Shown: one piece after another, positions 32,461 through 40,139 of the stretch
How the letters are laid out: every line of letters begins with the position of its first letter
How positions within the stretch are numbered: position 1 is the first letter of the stretch
Virus record (IMG/VR): IMGVR_UViG_3300038701_000369
Span: 1-41,157 of that record
Source of the DNA: a virus
Reading direction: 5' to 3' (one strand)
Length of the DNA: 41,157 bases
Translations under genes and position numbers: made by a program
The notes under the pieces: generated by a model
What the model saw: only the letters and a program-made list of their open reading frames with translations
Database searches by the model: none
What the model was told of the DNA's origin: nothing

Positions 32461-33222
32461 TTAGTAAAGCTTTTCGAAAACTTTTACATATTTATCCAGC
32501 GTCTGTCCCGTCAGACCTGGGGCTGTGTTCACTTCCAACACGTACGCCTTGTCGTAGTGCTCGTTGTAGATCACATCGACTGCACCGAAGTGTAACCTAA
32601 GGGCATCAACAGCCTTCAATGCTGCTACTTCCACGGCATCTGGTATGTGCTCATTGGTACGCTGGAAGATGAAGCCGTTCCCGTGGTTCCTGATCCTGTA
32701 GTCCACGCCATCAGCAGGCAGGGCTGGGTTCCTGATCTTACGGTCAGTGATGATAACAGCATTGAACGCCACATGTACACGCCACTCGGACTTAGACTTC
32801 TGGTACTTGACGTACAGTGGTGCACGAGCTATTGGTTCATTCGGGCTAGAACAAATTGAGATACCTCTTCCTCCGTTAGCACGGAGCAGGGTACGAGACA
32901 GTACAGACTCCCCCTCCAGAACCCACTCTCGTGCCTTCTCAAACTCAGTGGTGTATTCAGGGATAGGTACCTCTTCTATTACCATCTTGTCAAACGACCT
33001 CAACTTGTTGCCAGCATCTGAGACCGCATAGGGCGGGTTGATGATGTAACTCTTCTCTACTTGGTAAGGAACCTCTGGTGCACCCCAGTTAATCACTATC
33101 TTCTGGTAAGATCCCTTGAACTTCGAACCGTTGTGCTTGATACGCTTAGCACCAAGCGCACGGGCCAGGTCACGGGCAGACTTGCTGCCCATCTTGTACG
33201 GATAGATGTACTTCATTCCCAT
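32461..33222 (-). CDS. ATP-grasp ligase of the amidoligase operon
   Basis: A 253-residue protein with the ATP-grasp fold: glycine loop NGGRGISI (116-123), the basic and aromatic YVKYQKSKSEWRVHV stretch (137-151), and the metal-binding core VDVIYNEHYDKAYVLEVN (215-232) followed by TAPGLTG. The family activates a carboxylate as acyl phosphate and joins it to an amine. It is the distal gene of the cluster with two GS-fold amidoligases and two glutamine amidotransferases. The ATG at 33222 has GAGG 4 bases upstream; ATG 33216 forms an ATGA overlap and is also possible. Substrate unknown. Confidence 0.88.
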   Translation of the reverse strand: MGMKYIYPYKMGSKSARDLARALGAKRIKHNGSKFKGSYQKIVINWGAPEVPYQVEKSYIINPPYAVSDAGNKLRSFDKMVIEEVPIPEYTTEFEKAREWVLEGESVLSRTLLRANGGRGISICSSPNEPIARAPLYVKYQKSKSEWRVHVAFNAVIITDRKIRNPALPADGVDYRIRNHGNGFIFQRTNEHIPDAVEVAALKAVDALRLHFGAVDVIYNEHYDKAYVLEVNTAPGLTGQTLDKYVKVFEKLY

Positions 33223-34415
33223 TCATCCTCGTCGTCTTCGAGTTCGTCGTAATCTTCGTCCACTTCGTTGCCAGCTTGTAGGATGGCTTCATCAATAGCT
33301 CGACCAACAAACGCGTTACCACCAGCATCTCCGAGTATACGCATCTGGCGTTCAACCATAGCCATCGCTTGTGCAACCTCAGCCTGCTTTCTCTCGTCAT
33401 CCCGATCTTTCTTGCGGTTTTTCAGGACGGCTTCACGGTGTATCCGATAGACTTCAGATGCAGCCTCGTCAACGAGAGCAAAGGCTCTCTTCCGGTTCTT
33501 TGAGTACAGGTCCCTGTCTTCACTGAGTTTCTGGAGTTCCTCTCTATACATCCAGTCTTTAAGCTCAGTCTTCCACAGGTAGTGTTCCGCCTGTTCGGAA
33601 AAAAGATTCCATTGATCGAACTCCCAGTCATCCGTACTGAATGCGATGTGCTGTGCCCTACGCATACCGTTACGCATACTGTCCTCGTCAAAGGGCACGA
33701 TGTTAGGGAACTGTTCGAACACCATGTCGTACAGTTTACGTGGAGACTCGGCACTGAATGCCATGATAATCTCCTGCGGATTGTCGAACCTCTTCGCAAC
33801 CTCTCGAATGTTCAGGAGAATACCAGCCCACACTGACAGCTTCTCGGTGTCCACTGTACTCCGCATCGCACGGAACTCCAGGCTACCGTACCGAGGAAGG
33901 CTGTTGATGTTCAGTGCAGCATACCGGATGTCGTCAGTGCGGAACAGATCCTTGTCACTCTGTACAGCTGCATGTCTGAGGATGTCGATCAACGCCTCGG
34001 CATCCTTGAACCTGAGACAGAACAGGTTCCCGTCACGGTACTCACCGCACAGCTCTGTCAGCTGATCCTCGAAGATACAGTACAGCATGATCATGTTGTA
34101 GACCTGAGCCATACTGCACTGTTGCACATTCACATGGATATGCACACCAGCACGACCAGTATCGTACACTGTCATCCTGTTCCTCTTAACAAAATCCTGG
34201 ACAAGAGCGACAGCCCTCTGCATGTCTTCGAAAGCTAATGGGTCTCGGAGCACAAGCTCAACAGCATCACCACGAAGGCTACCGTCATGCTCAACTCTCC
34301 AATCAGCTCCAGGCATCAGCCCGAAACGTTCGAACCCCTCCCCCTCTAACTCTATCTCAACGCCGAGGTCTCCGTCCTTGCGCCTCAACTTGTATTGCTC
34401 TTTAACGGTTATCAC
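33213..34415 (-). CDS. GS-fold amidoligase (Amidoligase_2 type)
   Basis: A 400-residue protein. Its first 190 residues carry the amidoligase motifs GVEIELEGEG (18-27), VEHDGSLR (41-48), VELVLRDP (52-59), AGVHIHVNV (89-97) and YGSLEFRAMRST (176-187). The Glu, His and Arg residues correspond to the metal/ATP and acyl-phosphate site of glutamine-synthetase-like folds. Residues 270-400 are helical and charged, ending in an acidic Asp/Glu tail, and may mediate partner binding. Expected to form an amide or peptide bond using ATP. Start GTG with GGAGG 7 bases upstream, overlapping the previous stop as GTGA. Confidence 0.82.
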   Translation of the reverse strand: MITVKEQYKLRRKDGDLGVEIELEGEGFERFGLMPGADWRVEHDGSLRGDAVELVLRDPLAFEDMQRAVALVQDFVKRNRMTVYDTGRAGVHIHVNVQQCSMAQVYNMIMLYCIFEDQLTELCGEYRDGNLFCLRFKDAEALIDILRHAAVQSDKDLFRTDDIRYAALNINSLPRYGSLEFRAMRSTVDTEKLSVWAGILLNIREVAKRFDNPQEIIMAFSAESPRKLYDMVFEQFPNIVPFDEDSMRNGMRRAQHIAFSTDDWEFDQWNLFSEQAEHYLWKTELKDWMYREELQKLSEDRDLYSKNRKRAFALVDEAASEVYRIHREAVLKNRKKDRDDERKQAEVAQAMAMVERQMRILGDAGGNAFVGRAIDEAILQAGNEVDEDYDELEDDEDEWE

Positions 34416-34981
34416 TGTGCGTCCTCCAATTCTTCTTTGAGGTACGTGAAGTTCTCCAAGAGAACAAGGTTACCGGACTGATACTTGCCTACCTCTATAC
34501 CACGGTAGTGCAGATGAACACCGTCATCTTGTCTGACGAATGCCCAGTACCTGTGGAATGCACACCCACTGTGCTTGTTCATCCTAGCATAGGCGTCTTC
34601 CATACTGGGGAACTCGTTGTTGATGAGCTTCGCCATAGACACAGACTTGATCAGTCTATCAAGAGAGTGAACTCTCTTGTTAACAACCAGATTAGCAGAG
34701 TTCAGTCCCTGCTTGTACCTTCGGTGAGGCAGACGAGAGCAGTACAACACATCCGATGTGGTGTTCACGTACCCAAGCGGTACCGGACGTATGTCCAACT
34801 GCTTGTTCGGAAGGGTGAACCTCCCAATCTTCTGGGTATCTGTGTAATACCCGCTGACCTGTAGCCCGTCTATCTCTACGACGTAAAATGGACGGCCCTT
34901 GTGCATCACCAAGCTTGAGCCAAGACGCATCTGCAAGTCTCGTTGTTGGTAGGGAAGCCCAGTCTTTTTATCCAAGTCCAT
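34412..34981 (-). CDS. Unknown protein of the amidoligase operon
   Basis: A 189-residue protein with no family I recognise. A beta-rich first half (FYVVEIDGLQVSGYY, then TLPNKQLDIRPVPLG) is followed by a helical part (LDRLIKSVSMAKLINNEF) and a C-terminal segment HRYWAFVRQDDGVHLHYRG. The ATG at 34981 has GGAGG 8 bases upstream; a longer frame to 35011 lacks this. It lies between the two GS-fold ligases with a 1-base gap and a 4-base overlap, so it is likely a partner or substrate carrier of them. That is inference from position. Confidence 0.68.
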   Translation of the reverse strand: MDLDKKTGLPYQQRDLQMRLGSSLVMHKGRPFYVVEIDGLQVSGYYTDTQKIGRFTLPNKQLDIRPVPLGYVNTTSDVLYCSRLPHRRYKQGLNSANLVVNKRVHSLDRLIKSVSMAKLINNEFPSMEDAYARMNKHSGCAFHRYWAFVRQDDGVHLHYRGIEVGKYQSGNLVLLENFTYLKEELEDAQ

Positions 34982-34982
34982 A

Positions 34983-35777
34983 CTAATAACCTCCAGGGGT
35001 TGGGATACCAATGATGTTGATCAACTCTACAGCTGCATCAACGTTGCTGGTATTGATGACTTCTTGAATGTCACCGAACTCTTCGGCCAAGTCTCCATCT
35101 CGGAGGGACTGGATAGCAAGTGTCGTGTTCGTAAACACCCACCGCATGAGCTTCTCGTCTGACAACCACTTGTTCGAGAGGACACGGTACTCTACGCCGT
35201 AAGACTTCGGGCGATAAGCACCAGCTTGTCCGTACATACTCCGACGATCCACATCCTGATCGAACAGGAGAGAAGGGAGTCCGAGGAAGAAGTCCAGCTG
35301 TCGCACAAGCCTACAGCACAGGGCTACATGATCTCGGTGTGTCGGGTCTTGGCCTGAGGTCAGGCCGATGTGCACATGCCCAGCACCAGTACGGATGGGC
35401 AGATTGTTGTCGGGCTTAGGGTTGACCTTGCCACCAAGCCAAGCGTTGTAGTCAGGGTCACACCCTAACTCCTTAGCTTCCTCGGGCTGAGCATCGAGGT
35501 ACTCAGGTGTGAACCTGGCTACCGGGTCAGCCACTACATCGTGAGTAGGTACCATGTCACGGAGCTGTGCCATTACAGCTTGAAGGTTGAAGACGAATCC
35601 GTCTTCGGTATCAGCGGGGTCGATGTTGAACTCCAGGGCCATGCCATCTACCTGCACAGCACCGTAGTCCACGACATGAGGGTTAGCCTTGTCGCCGGGG
35701 ACAAGACCCCAACCTGATACGTGTTTGCCATCCTGCATAGCGAACAGCTCGGGATCAGCACCAATCAAAATGTTCAT
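34983..35777 (-). CDS. phiEco32-like COOH.NH2 ligase type 2 (GS-fold)
   Basis: A 264-residue protein matching the family named after phiEco32: IGADPELF (5-12), GAVQVDGMALEFNI (39-52), RTGAGHVHIGL (129-139) and YRPKSYGVEYRVLSNKW (188-204). These correspond to the acidic metal ligands, ATP-contacting His and C-terminal Arg of glutamine-synthetase-like carboxylate-amine ligases. Family members are predicted to make peptide or amide bonds; no product is known. AGAGG lies 7 bases before the ATG. It is 10 bases from the amidotransferase gene. Confidence 0.88.
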   Translation of the reverse strand: MNILIGADPELFAMQDGKHVSGWGLVPGDKANPHVVDYGAVQVDGMALEFNIDPADTEDGFVFNLQAVMAQLRDMVPTHDVVADPVARFTPEYLDAQPEEAKELGCDPDYNAWLGGKVNPKPDNNLPIRTGAGHVHIGLTSGQDPTHRDHVALCCRLVRQLDFFLGLPSLLFDQDVDRRSMYGQAGAYRPKSYGVEYRVLSNKWLSDEKLMRWVFTNTTLAIQSLRDGDLAEEFGDIQEVINTSNVDAAVELINIIGIPTPGGY

Positions 35778-35787
35778 AACAATTCCT

Positions 35788-37161
35788 CTAGTTCAGGGTT
35801 GAGTTTGCAGCCATGTCCTGGATCTCTTCGTCGCAGGACTCACACAACGGCTGCTTGTCATGTGTCCATACGACATCTCCGTTACCGTACCACAGATTAC
35901 ACTGACAGCTAGCACAACCATGCTCAGTGAGCTTGTCGAACTCTGCCTCAGTGAGAGGCTCACCGTCAGGACCACGTACTCTGTGATCATTCAGCTGGAT
36001 AACCTCACCTGTCTTAGGTTCATAGGTATCAGCTATCTCTACACTATCGGGGTCCACGAATATGTGTCCCTCGTCCAGTGTGAGAGTGTTTTTGTGACAC
36101 CTTACGTAAGGCATCAGCATACTCTTGGCTGTTCCAACCAGCTCGATCTCTGTCTGGTCTATCATATCAACAGCATCCTTGCTTGATGAACAATACACAC
36201 GGACTGTGTGATACGGGTGCTCCGTCATTGCTCCTTCCATGGAGTAGCACCCACCCTTGTACTGAGGGTCAATCACACGATCAAGGATGAAGTGAATCTT
36301 CTTACCTCGCAGACTGTCCATGTCTGCGGCGAGATCTTCTCGCTCGTCGTAGATCTTGTCTACTTCTTTTCGGTCCATGCCTGGAAAGCTGTGACGGTTC
36401 CCCGAATGTCTCCCGTACCCACCGTACCATTGATTGTACCTTGGCGGGGTGTACAGGTTTAACATCCGGGTGTGCACTTTTGGGAGGGGTTTGTGCTCCT
36501 TCTTCGGTAGCTCCCAAGTGTAGAGCTGACCTACCTTGAGATCGTGTATGCCATCCTTCAGTAGACGGATGTTATTCCTGGACGCTGCGACCAAGATCAT
36601 CCAGTCCTCACTGGCATACAACAGACTCCGCTTGTCTGCCGTCAAGCAGTAGCTAAGCGGACGTTCATCGTTCCGAATCATACTGAATGTATGATCACCC
36701 TTGTTGTACCACGTAAGGGCAAACGCTCCATCAACCTTTCCCAAGGTGTCCTCTGCACCGTTCTTGTTGATGTTGTAAATCAGACAACTGGAGTCAACCT
36801 CAAAGAGCTTCGCATCATCGAGGTCTTGCTTCCACCCACGCAAGGTACCGTTGTGCATACCTATCACGTTGCCGTGCATAAATGGGTGAGCATTCTTGGT
36901 GTTGACTTCACCAATCGTGGCGTGACGGTTATGTCCCATCAACCCCACGCTCTGGTACTTCATCACATCCTTGCCGAGGTCTGAAGATAGCAGGCTATGC
37001 GGATCACCTGCCAACTTAGCCGAGTAAGGCACCTTCTGCGGTGTCATGTTCACAATCCCTGTGCTGTGAACACCTCGAACAACATCAAAGAACAACATGT
37101 TCTTGAAGGCTGCCTCGATGGGCTTGTTAATGGCACCAATGGCACCAACCAGTCCACACAT
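35788..37161 (-). CDS. Class II glutamine amidotransferase with C-terminal zinc ribbon
   Basis: A 457-residue protein. The N-terminal nucleophile is Cys2 (MCGLVGAIG, exposed once Met1 is removed). GHNRHATIGEVN (76-87) and MHNGTL (102-107) are the glutamine-binding and oxyanion loops of Ntn-type amidotransferases such as GlmS and AsnB. After about residue 210 there is no sugar-isomerase or synthetase domain. The tail instead has a zinc ribbon (GCASCQC and CESC, about 425-450). It would release ammonia from glutamine for the neighbouring ligases, or transfer a glutamyl group. AGGGAG precedes the ATG. Confidence 0.87.
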   Translation of the reverse strand: MCGLVGAIGAINKPIEAAFKNMLFFDVVRGVHSTGIVNMTPQKVPYSAKLAGDPHSLLSSDLGKDVMKYQSVGLMGHNRHATIGEVNTKNAHPFMHGNVIGMHNGTLRGWKQDLDDAKLFEVDSSCLIYNINKNGAEDTLGKVDGAFALTWYNKGDHTFSMIRNDERPLSYCLTADKRSLLYASEDWMILVAASRNNIRLLKDGIHDLKVGQLYTWELPKKEHKPLPKVHTRMLNLYTPPRYNQWYGGYGRHSGNRHSFPGMDRKEVDKIYDEREDLAADMDSLRGKKIHFILDRVIDPQYKGGCYSMEGAMTEHPYHTVRVYCSSSKDAVDMIDQTEIELVGTAKSMLMPYVRCHKNTLTLDEGHIFVDPDSVEIADTYEPKTGEVIQLNDHRVRGPDGEPLTEAEFDKLTEHGCASCQCNLWYGNGDVVWTHDKQPLCESCDEEIQDMAANSTLN

Positions 37162-37164
37162 ACT

Positions 37165-37788
37165 TTATCTCCCTATCAGTTGATCAATCTTACGGAAATA
37201 CCATTGCTGGCACGGTGCATTCTTGTCCAGGAATTCAGGGTGCGGCTGATAACAGAACGAGAGTGTCTGCGGATACCAGACTGCTTCGATATCCTCTCCA
37301 CGCTGTGCCTTATGCACCACTACCTTACCGTCCTCGACATTCTCAAGCCTGGTCGCCTCACTGGCTACCATCAGGACTACCCCGTCCTCACTGGGGCGCA
37401 TCATCTGGTGATGGGTACTTGTGACCGGAATCATCTTACCCGTTTCAGTATCCACCGCAAGGTGAGTACCACCGATTGCGTGATTGTCACAGTCTTGCCA
37501 CATAGCACCACCGTTCATCACGTTCAGGAACTGAGCACCACGGCAGATACCTACCATTGGTACACCAATGTCACGAACGTACTCGAATACGTTGCACTCG
37601 TGGCTGTCACGCATGGCATCGTAGTGCGTAGCAGGGTGCCGACTTTCTTCGTACAGAACAGGGGATACATCAGCACCACCCGTGAACTGCACTATATCAG
37701 CGTCCTCTACGTCCTCGACGATCTCGTGCCCGTTATCCTCCCACATCTGGGAGTAAGCAGGCTCGTCGTACATCATGAACACTTTCAT
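37165..37788 (-). CDS. Class I glutamine amidotransferase / gamma-glutamyl hydrolase-like
   Basis: A 207-residue protein with the class I triad: Cys82 in GICRGAQFLN, and His183 and Glu185 in YQPHPEF. FTGGADVSP (35-43) and TSTHHQMM (123-130) are typical of the peptidase C26 branch that includes gamma-glutamyl-GABA hydrolase. No synthetase domain is attached. It may cleave a gamma-glutamyl amide made by the ligases or deliver ammonia. It overlaps the upstream gene by 4 bases. Confidence 0.88.
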   Translation of the reverse strand: MKVFMMYDEPAYSQMWEDNGHEIVEDVEDADIVQFTGGADVSPVLYEESRHPATHYDAMRDSHECNVFEYVRDIGVPMVGICRGAQFLNVMNGGAMWQDCDNHAIGGTHLAVDTETGKMIPVTSTHHQMMRPSEDGVVLMVASEATRLENVEDGKVVVHKAQRGEDIEAVWYPQTLSFCYQPHPEFLDKNAPCQQWYFRKIDQLIGR

Positions 37789-38717
37789 ACTTGGAGTTCC
37801 TCAATTGCTGAGATTATGTAGTCAGCCCAATGCTCGACGGACGGAACTACCTTTACGGTGTGTATTTCTACGTCGCCCAGCCAGTTGGTTCGCTTGTCCT
37901 GTTGCTCTTCTTCTATCTGATCTGTAAAGAGATCAGACAGGTCGAAATAGAACTTGGTGCCAGGCCCGTTGAACCTTTCGTTTACGTACTTGTATCCCTC
38001 CCTAAGGGGTGTGTCCCCTTTGTCATTAGGTACTTTACCAGAGCGCACGAGTGCACTCAACCCTTCGATGGTCATCTCATCGATTTCAAATGCCTGATGA
38101 CCTGAGTCTGCGTAATAGAAGTCCCAGTTTCCATTACCGTTCTCGTAAGCAGCTTCGCTAAGGACGACGGCCATTCGAGGGTGAACTCCACGATTCACCA
38201 GCTCATACCAAGCCAGGACTTTGTAAGGGTACTCCTTCGGACGACGACTCAAGATCAAAGAGGTCATCGCTAACCCCTGCTTGCAGTCCTGGTCTATGAG
38301 AGTGCCAAGGGTGAATGCCTCCTCTATGTTCTTCGTGATGAACGGCTGACCAAACACGTAGTCAGTTAAGAGGAACCGATGAAACTCTAAGGTCGCCTTC
38401 ATCAATGTGTCTTTATGCGTACTGATCCACTGATAAATCTGGTCGTACCTTTCCGGCATTTCATCTCTAAAACCTGGAGGTATGTGAGGCAGGTTAACGA
38501 GGACATCCCACGTTTTCTGACCTTCGACCCTCCACTTCCCCAAGAAAGAGTGACAAATAGCGGACTTGACCACATGAGGACGGACTCCCGGCTTCAGCAT
38601 ACACTGAGCAGAGTACGTCACTGACTTATACCGATTCTTTACAGCCAACTCTGCTAGCTGTTTCCTTACGGAATTGACGTACTTATTAGCGTGCTCTGTC
38701 ACAGACCAACCCCCCAT
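37785..38717 (-). CDS. Unknown protein at the head of the amidoligase operon
   Basis: A 310-residue protein, mainly helical and rich in aromatic residues (KDTLMKATLEFHRFLLTDYV; YKVLAWYELVNRGVHPRMA), with no motif I recognise. Two starts are possible: ATG at 38717, or GTG at 38702, which forms a GTGA overlap with the upstream stop and has a GGGGGG run 7 bases before it. Its 4-base overlap with the class I amidotransferase suggests it serves the same pathway. Function unknown. Confidence 0.68.
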   Translation of the reverse strand: MGGWSVTEHANKYVNSVRKQLAELAVKNRYKSVTYSAQCMLKPGVRPHVVKSAICHSFLGKWRVEGQKTWDVLVNLPHIPPGFRDEMPERYDQIYQWISTHKDTLMKATLEFHRFLLTDYVFGQPFITKNIEEAFTLGTLIDQDCKQGLAMTSLILSRRPKEYPYKVLAWYELVNRGVHPRMAVVLSEAAYENGNGNWDFYYADSGHQAFEIDEMTIEGLSALVRSGKVPNDKGDTPLREGYKYVNERFNGPGTKFYFDLSDLFTDQIEEEQQDKRTNWLGDVEIHTVKVVPSVEHWADYIISAIEELQV

Positions 38718-38869
38718 GTTACGCCAAACTGGCTGAACGGATATTCACGACGTATACGCCGCACCCAGTACGCTTGGCACCTACGTGCACGAGGCGTATC
38801 AATCCCGAACCACTGAGACTGTGCTACAGCGGCTCTACGGATCAATGAATTGTACCCTGTGTGTGTCAT
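38699..38869 (-). CDS. Small basic protein (56 aa)
   Basis: A 56-residue basic protein (SLIRRAAVAQSQWFGIDTPR, then QAYWVRRIRREYPF) with no recognised family. The ATG at 38869 has GAGG 8 bases upstream and overlaps the upstream stop as ATGA. A longer frame to 38914 lacks a ribosome site. It could be a nucleic-acid-binding or host-inhibitory peptide. Confidence 0.6.
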   Translation of the reverse strand: MTHTGYNSLIRRAAVAQSQWFGIDTPRARRCQAYWVRRIRREYPFSQFGVTWGVGL

Positions 38870-39015
38870 CGCTTCAACCTCGCAATCACAGCCACGCCCA
38901 CTACAAGCAGCCACAACGTAGCTGGCACGGGTACTGAGTGAATGGGCTGTTCAGCACACGGCCAGGCCGGTGACACAACTGTTCCGCCATTGGTGCAATC
39001 TCTTGTCTGATACAT
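38866..39015 (-). CDS. 49-aa protein with PEP-CTERM-like C-terminus
   Basis: A 49-residue frame starting MYQTRDCTNGG and ending VPVPATLWLLVVGVA then VIARLKR: a VPxPA motif, a hydrophobic span and a basic end. This is the arrangement of PEP-CTERM (VPxPA subtype) sorting signals recognised by exosortases in Gram-negative bacteria. There is no N-terminal signal peptide. The Shine-Dalgarno AAGGAG is 6 bases before the ATG, and the stop overlaps the next start (ATGA), so expression is likely. It may simply be a small single-span membrane protein. Confidence 0.65.
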   Translation of the reverse strand: MYQTRDCTNGGTVVSPAWPCAEQPIHSVPVPATLWLLVVGVAVIARLKR

Positions 39016-39025
39016 GACTTTCTCC

Positions 39026-39220
39026 TTACAGATAAGTTACTTGAATTTCCCGAGATGCTTGTGCCAGAAGCTCTACGATATAGACGGCCTCCGAATCACA
39101 AGAAAAAAGAGCTTTTCTAGCCGCCATGGTTGCCTCATCTCGGCTAGCGTACTCCTTCAACCTCAAGTTATCGGGTAAAGCTTTCCCATCAGAACGGATG
39201 ATCCTGAAACGCCTGTACAT
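39026..39220 (-). CDS. Unknown small protein
   Basis: A 64-residue protein (MYRRFRIIRSDGKALPDN; SRDEATMAARKALF), unrecognised; the middle resembles small beta-alpha single-domain proteins. The ATG at 39220 has GGGAGG 9 bases upstream and shares a base with the upstream TGA. A longer frame to 39259 has no such site. Confidence 0.6.
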   Translation of the reverse strand: MYRRFRIIRSDGKALPDNLRLKEYASRDEATMAARKALFSCDSEAVYIVELLAQASREIQVTYL

Positions 39221-39351
39221 CAGTACATACCTCCCACTGGCAGATTCAGGAATGCCCACTCTACCGCCATGGCATACACATAGGCAGCACTCACGTAGAT
39301 GATTACCCTCGGAATCGACAGAACGTCGAGGGATTTACTGGTTTTTCTCAT
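39220..39351 (-). CDS. 43-aa membrane-type peptide, first gene after the early terminator
   Basis: A 43-residue frame: a basic start (MRKTSKSLDV), then a hydrophobic stretch (RVIIYVSAAYVYAMAVEWAF) likely to span the membrane. AGAGG is 8 bases before the ATG. The TGA shares its last base with the next ATG, so the pair is coupled. Function unknown. Confidence 0.58.
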   Translation of the reverse strand: MRKTSKSLDVLSIPRVIIYVSAAYVYAMAVEWAFLNLPVGGMY

Positions 39352-39523
39352 GTTCAGTACCTCTCATTGAAAATAATTACACTTTTTCTTACTAATTTCC
39401 TGAAATTTCCAGTATATATAAGTATACACTGAAATATTTCAGGGCTTATTGATGCATACAAGTGAAAAAACTCAATCACTTCTTACACATCAATATTCCC
39501 TAGCAATTCCTAAGGAATACTGA
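39352..39523 (-). promoter_or_regulatory. AT-rich control region of the leftward operon with paired palindromes
   Basis: A gene-free AT-rich stretch. CTGAAATATTTCAG at 39429-39442 is a perfect 14-bp palindrome. A related imperfect one, CTGAAATTTCCAG, is at 39400-39412. Their centres are about 30 bp apart, close to three helical turns, and TATATATAAGTATAC lies between them. TATTCC/GGAATA arms also occur at about 39494-39519. This suggests a dimeric regulator binding beside a leftward promoter, but no clear -35 element is visible. Confidence 0.45.
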
Positions 39524-39552
39524 TAGGCAAAAAGAAAGGGGCCGAAGCCCCT
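39524..39552 (-). terminator. Intrinsic terminator after the first early gene
   Basis: On the leftward strand the stem AGGGGC/GCCCCT is closed by a TTCG loop (39543-39546) and followed by TTTCTTTTTG. It stands 47 bases after the stop of the 39600-40139 gene. It separates this gene from the long leftward operon, so that operon needs its own promoter or antitermination. Confidence 0.82.
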
Positions 39553-39599
39553 ACAATGGTTTTTGTTTTCTCTTTTTGAGCGTTCCAGATAGTCCTGGG

Positions 39600-40139
39600 T
39601 TACGCTGCCTGTGCTTCCTCTTGCTCAGGCTCAAGAGCAGCCTGTACGATGGCCAGGACTTGCTCAGCACTAAAGCCGCCTTTCTCAATGGCTTTCTTGA
39701 TATCACGCTGGATCAAAGCGCCGTAGTCAGTCTCTTTAACCTTGACTTCGACGTTCTTGGTTCCCCACTCAGAGTACAGCTCACCAGTAGCTTCCCACTT
39801 ACGGAATGCACGTACTTTAGCTTGTGCCTTAGGCTTTTCCAGCCGCTTACCGAATGTACCGTCATTCTTGAATTCATGCGGTACAAACTTAGGCAGAAAG
39901 CTTTCCGCTACCTTGCGACGTTCACCACGCAACGCTTTCAGGGTACGGTTAACGATGGCGATATTGTCACCACCGATCACAGCACCTACGATTGCGGGCA
40001 TGATCTCGTCTAGCAGTTTGACCGTCAACCGTTCGTTACCTGCTACGGTCTTGATCTTCTCGTTCACAGACTCGCGCTGCTTATCTGTGAACGGCTTGTA
40101 CTGCTTTTCGAAAGGGATAGCTTGATTTACATCTTTCAT
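39600..40139 (-). CDS. Early protein of unknown function
   Basis: A 179-residue protein, not recognised. The N-terminal half is helical and charged (DKQRESVNEKIKTVAGNERL; NRTLKALRGERRKVAESFLP). A basic middle (RLEKPKAQAKVRAFRKWE) and a helical C-terminus with an acidic Gln/Ala tail follow. The ATG at 40139 has GGAG 7 bases upstream; 12 more residues are possible in frame but lack a site. As a single gene behind the right-end control region and before its own terminator, it is a candidate immediate-early regulator or host-takeover protein. Confidence 0.7.
   Translation of the reverse strand: MKDVNQAIPFEKQYKPFTDKQRESVNEKIKTVAGNERLTVKLLDEIMPAIVGAVIGGDNIAIVNRTLKALRGERRKVAESFLPKFVPHEFKNDGTFGKRLEKPKAQAKVRAFRKWEATGELYSEWGTKNVEVKVKETDYGALIQRDIKKAIEKGGFSAEQVLAIVQAALEPEQEEAQAA

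Noticed and set aside
36997-37821. 274-residue rightward frame opposite the amidotransferase genes
   Set aside because: It lies wholly antisense to two genes with intact catalytic motifs, and its composition is that of a complementary-strand shadow.
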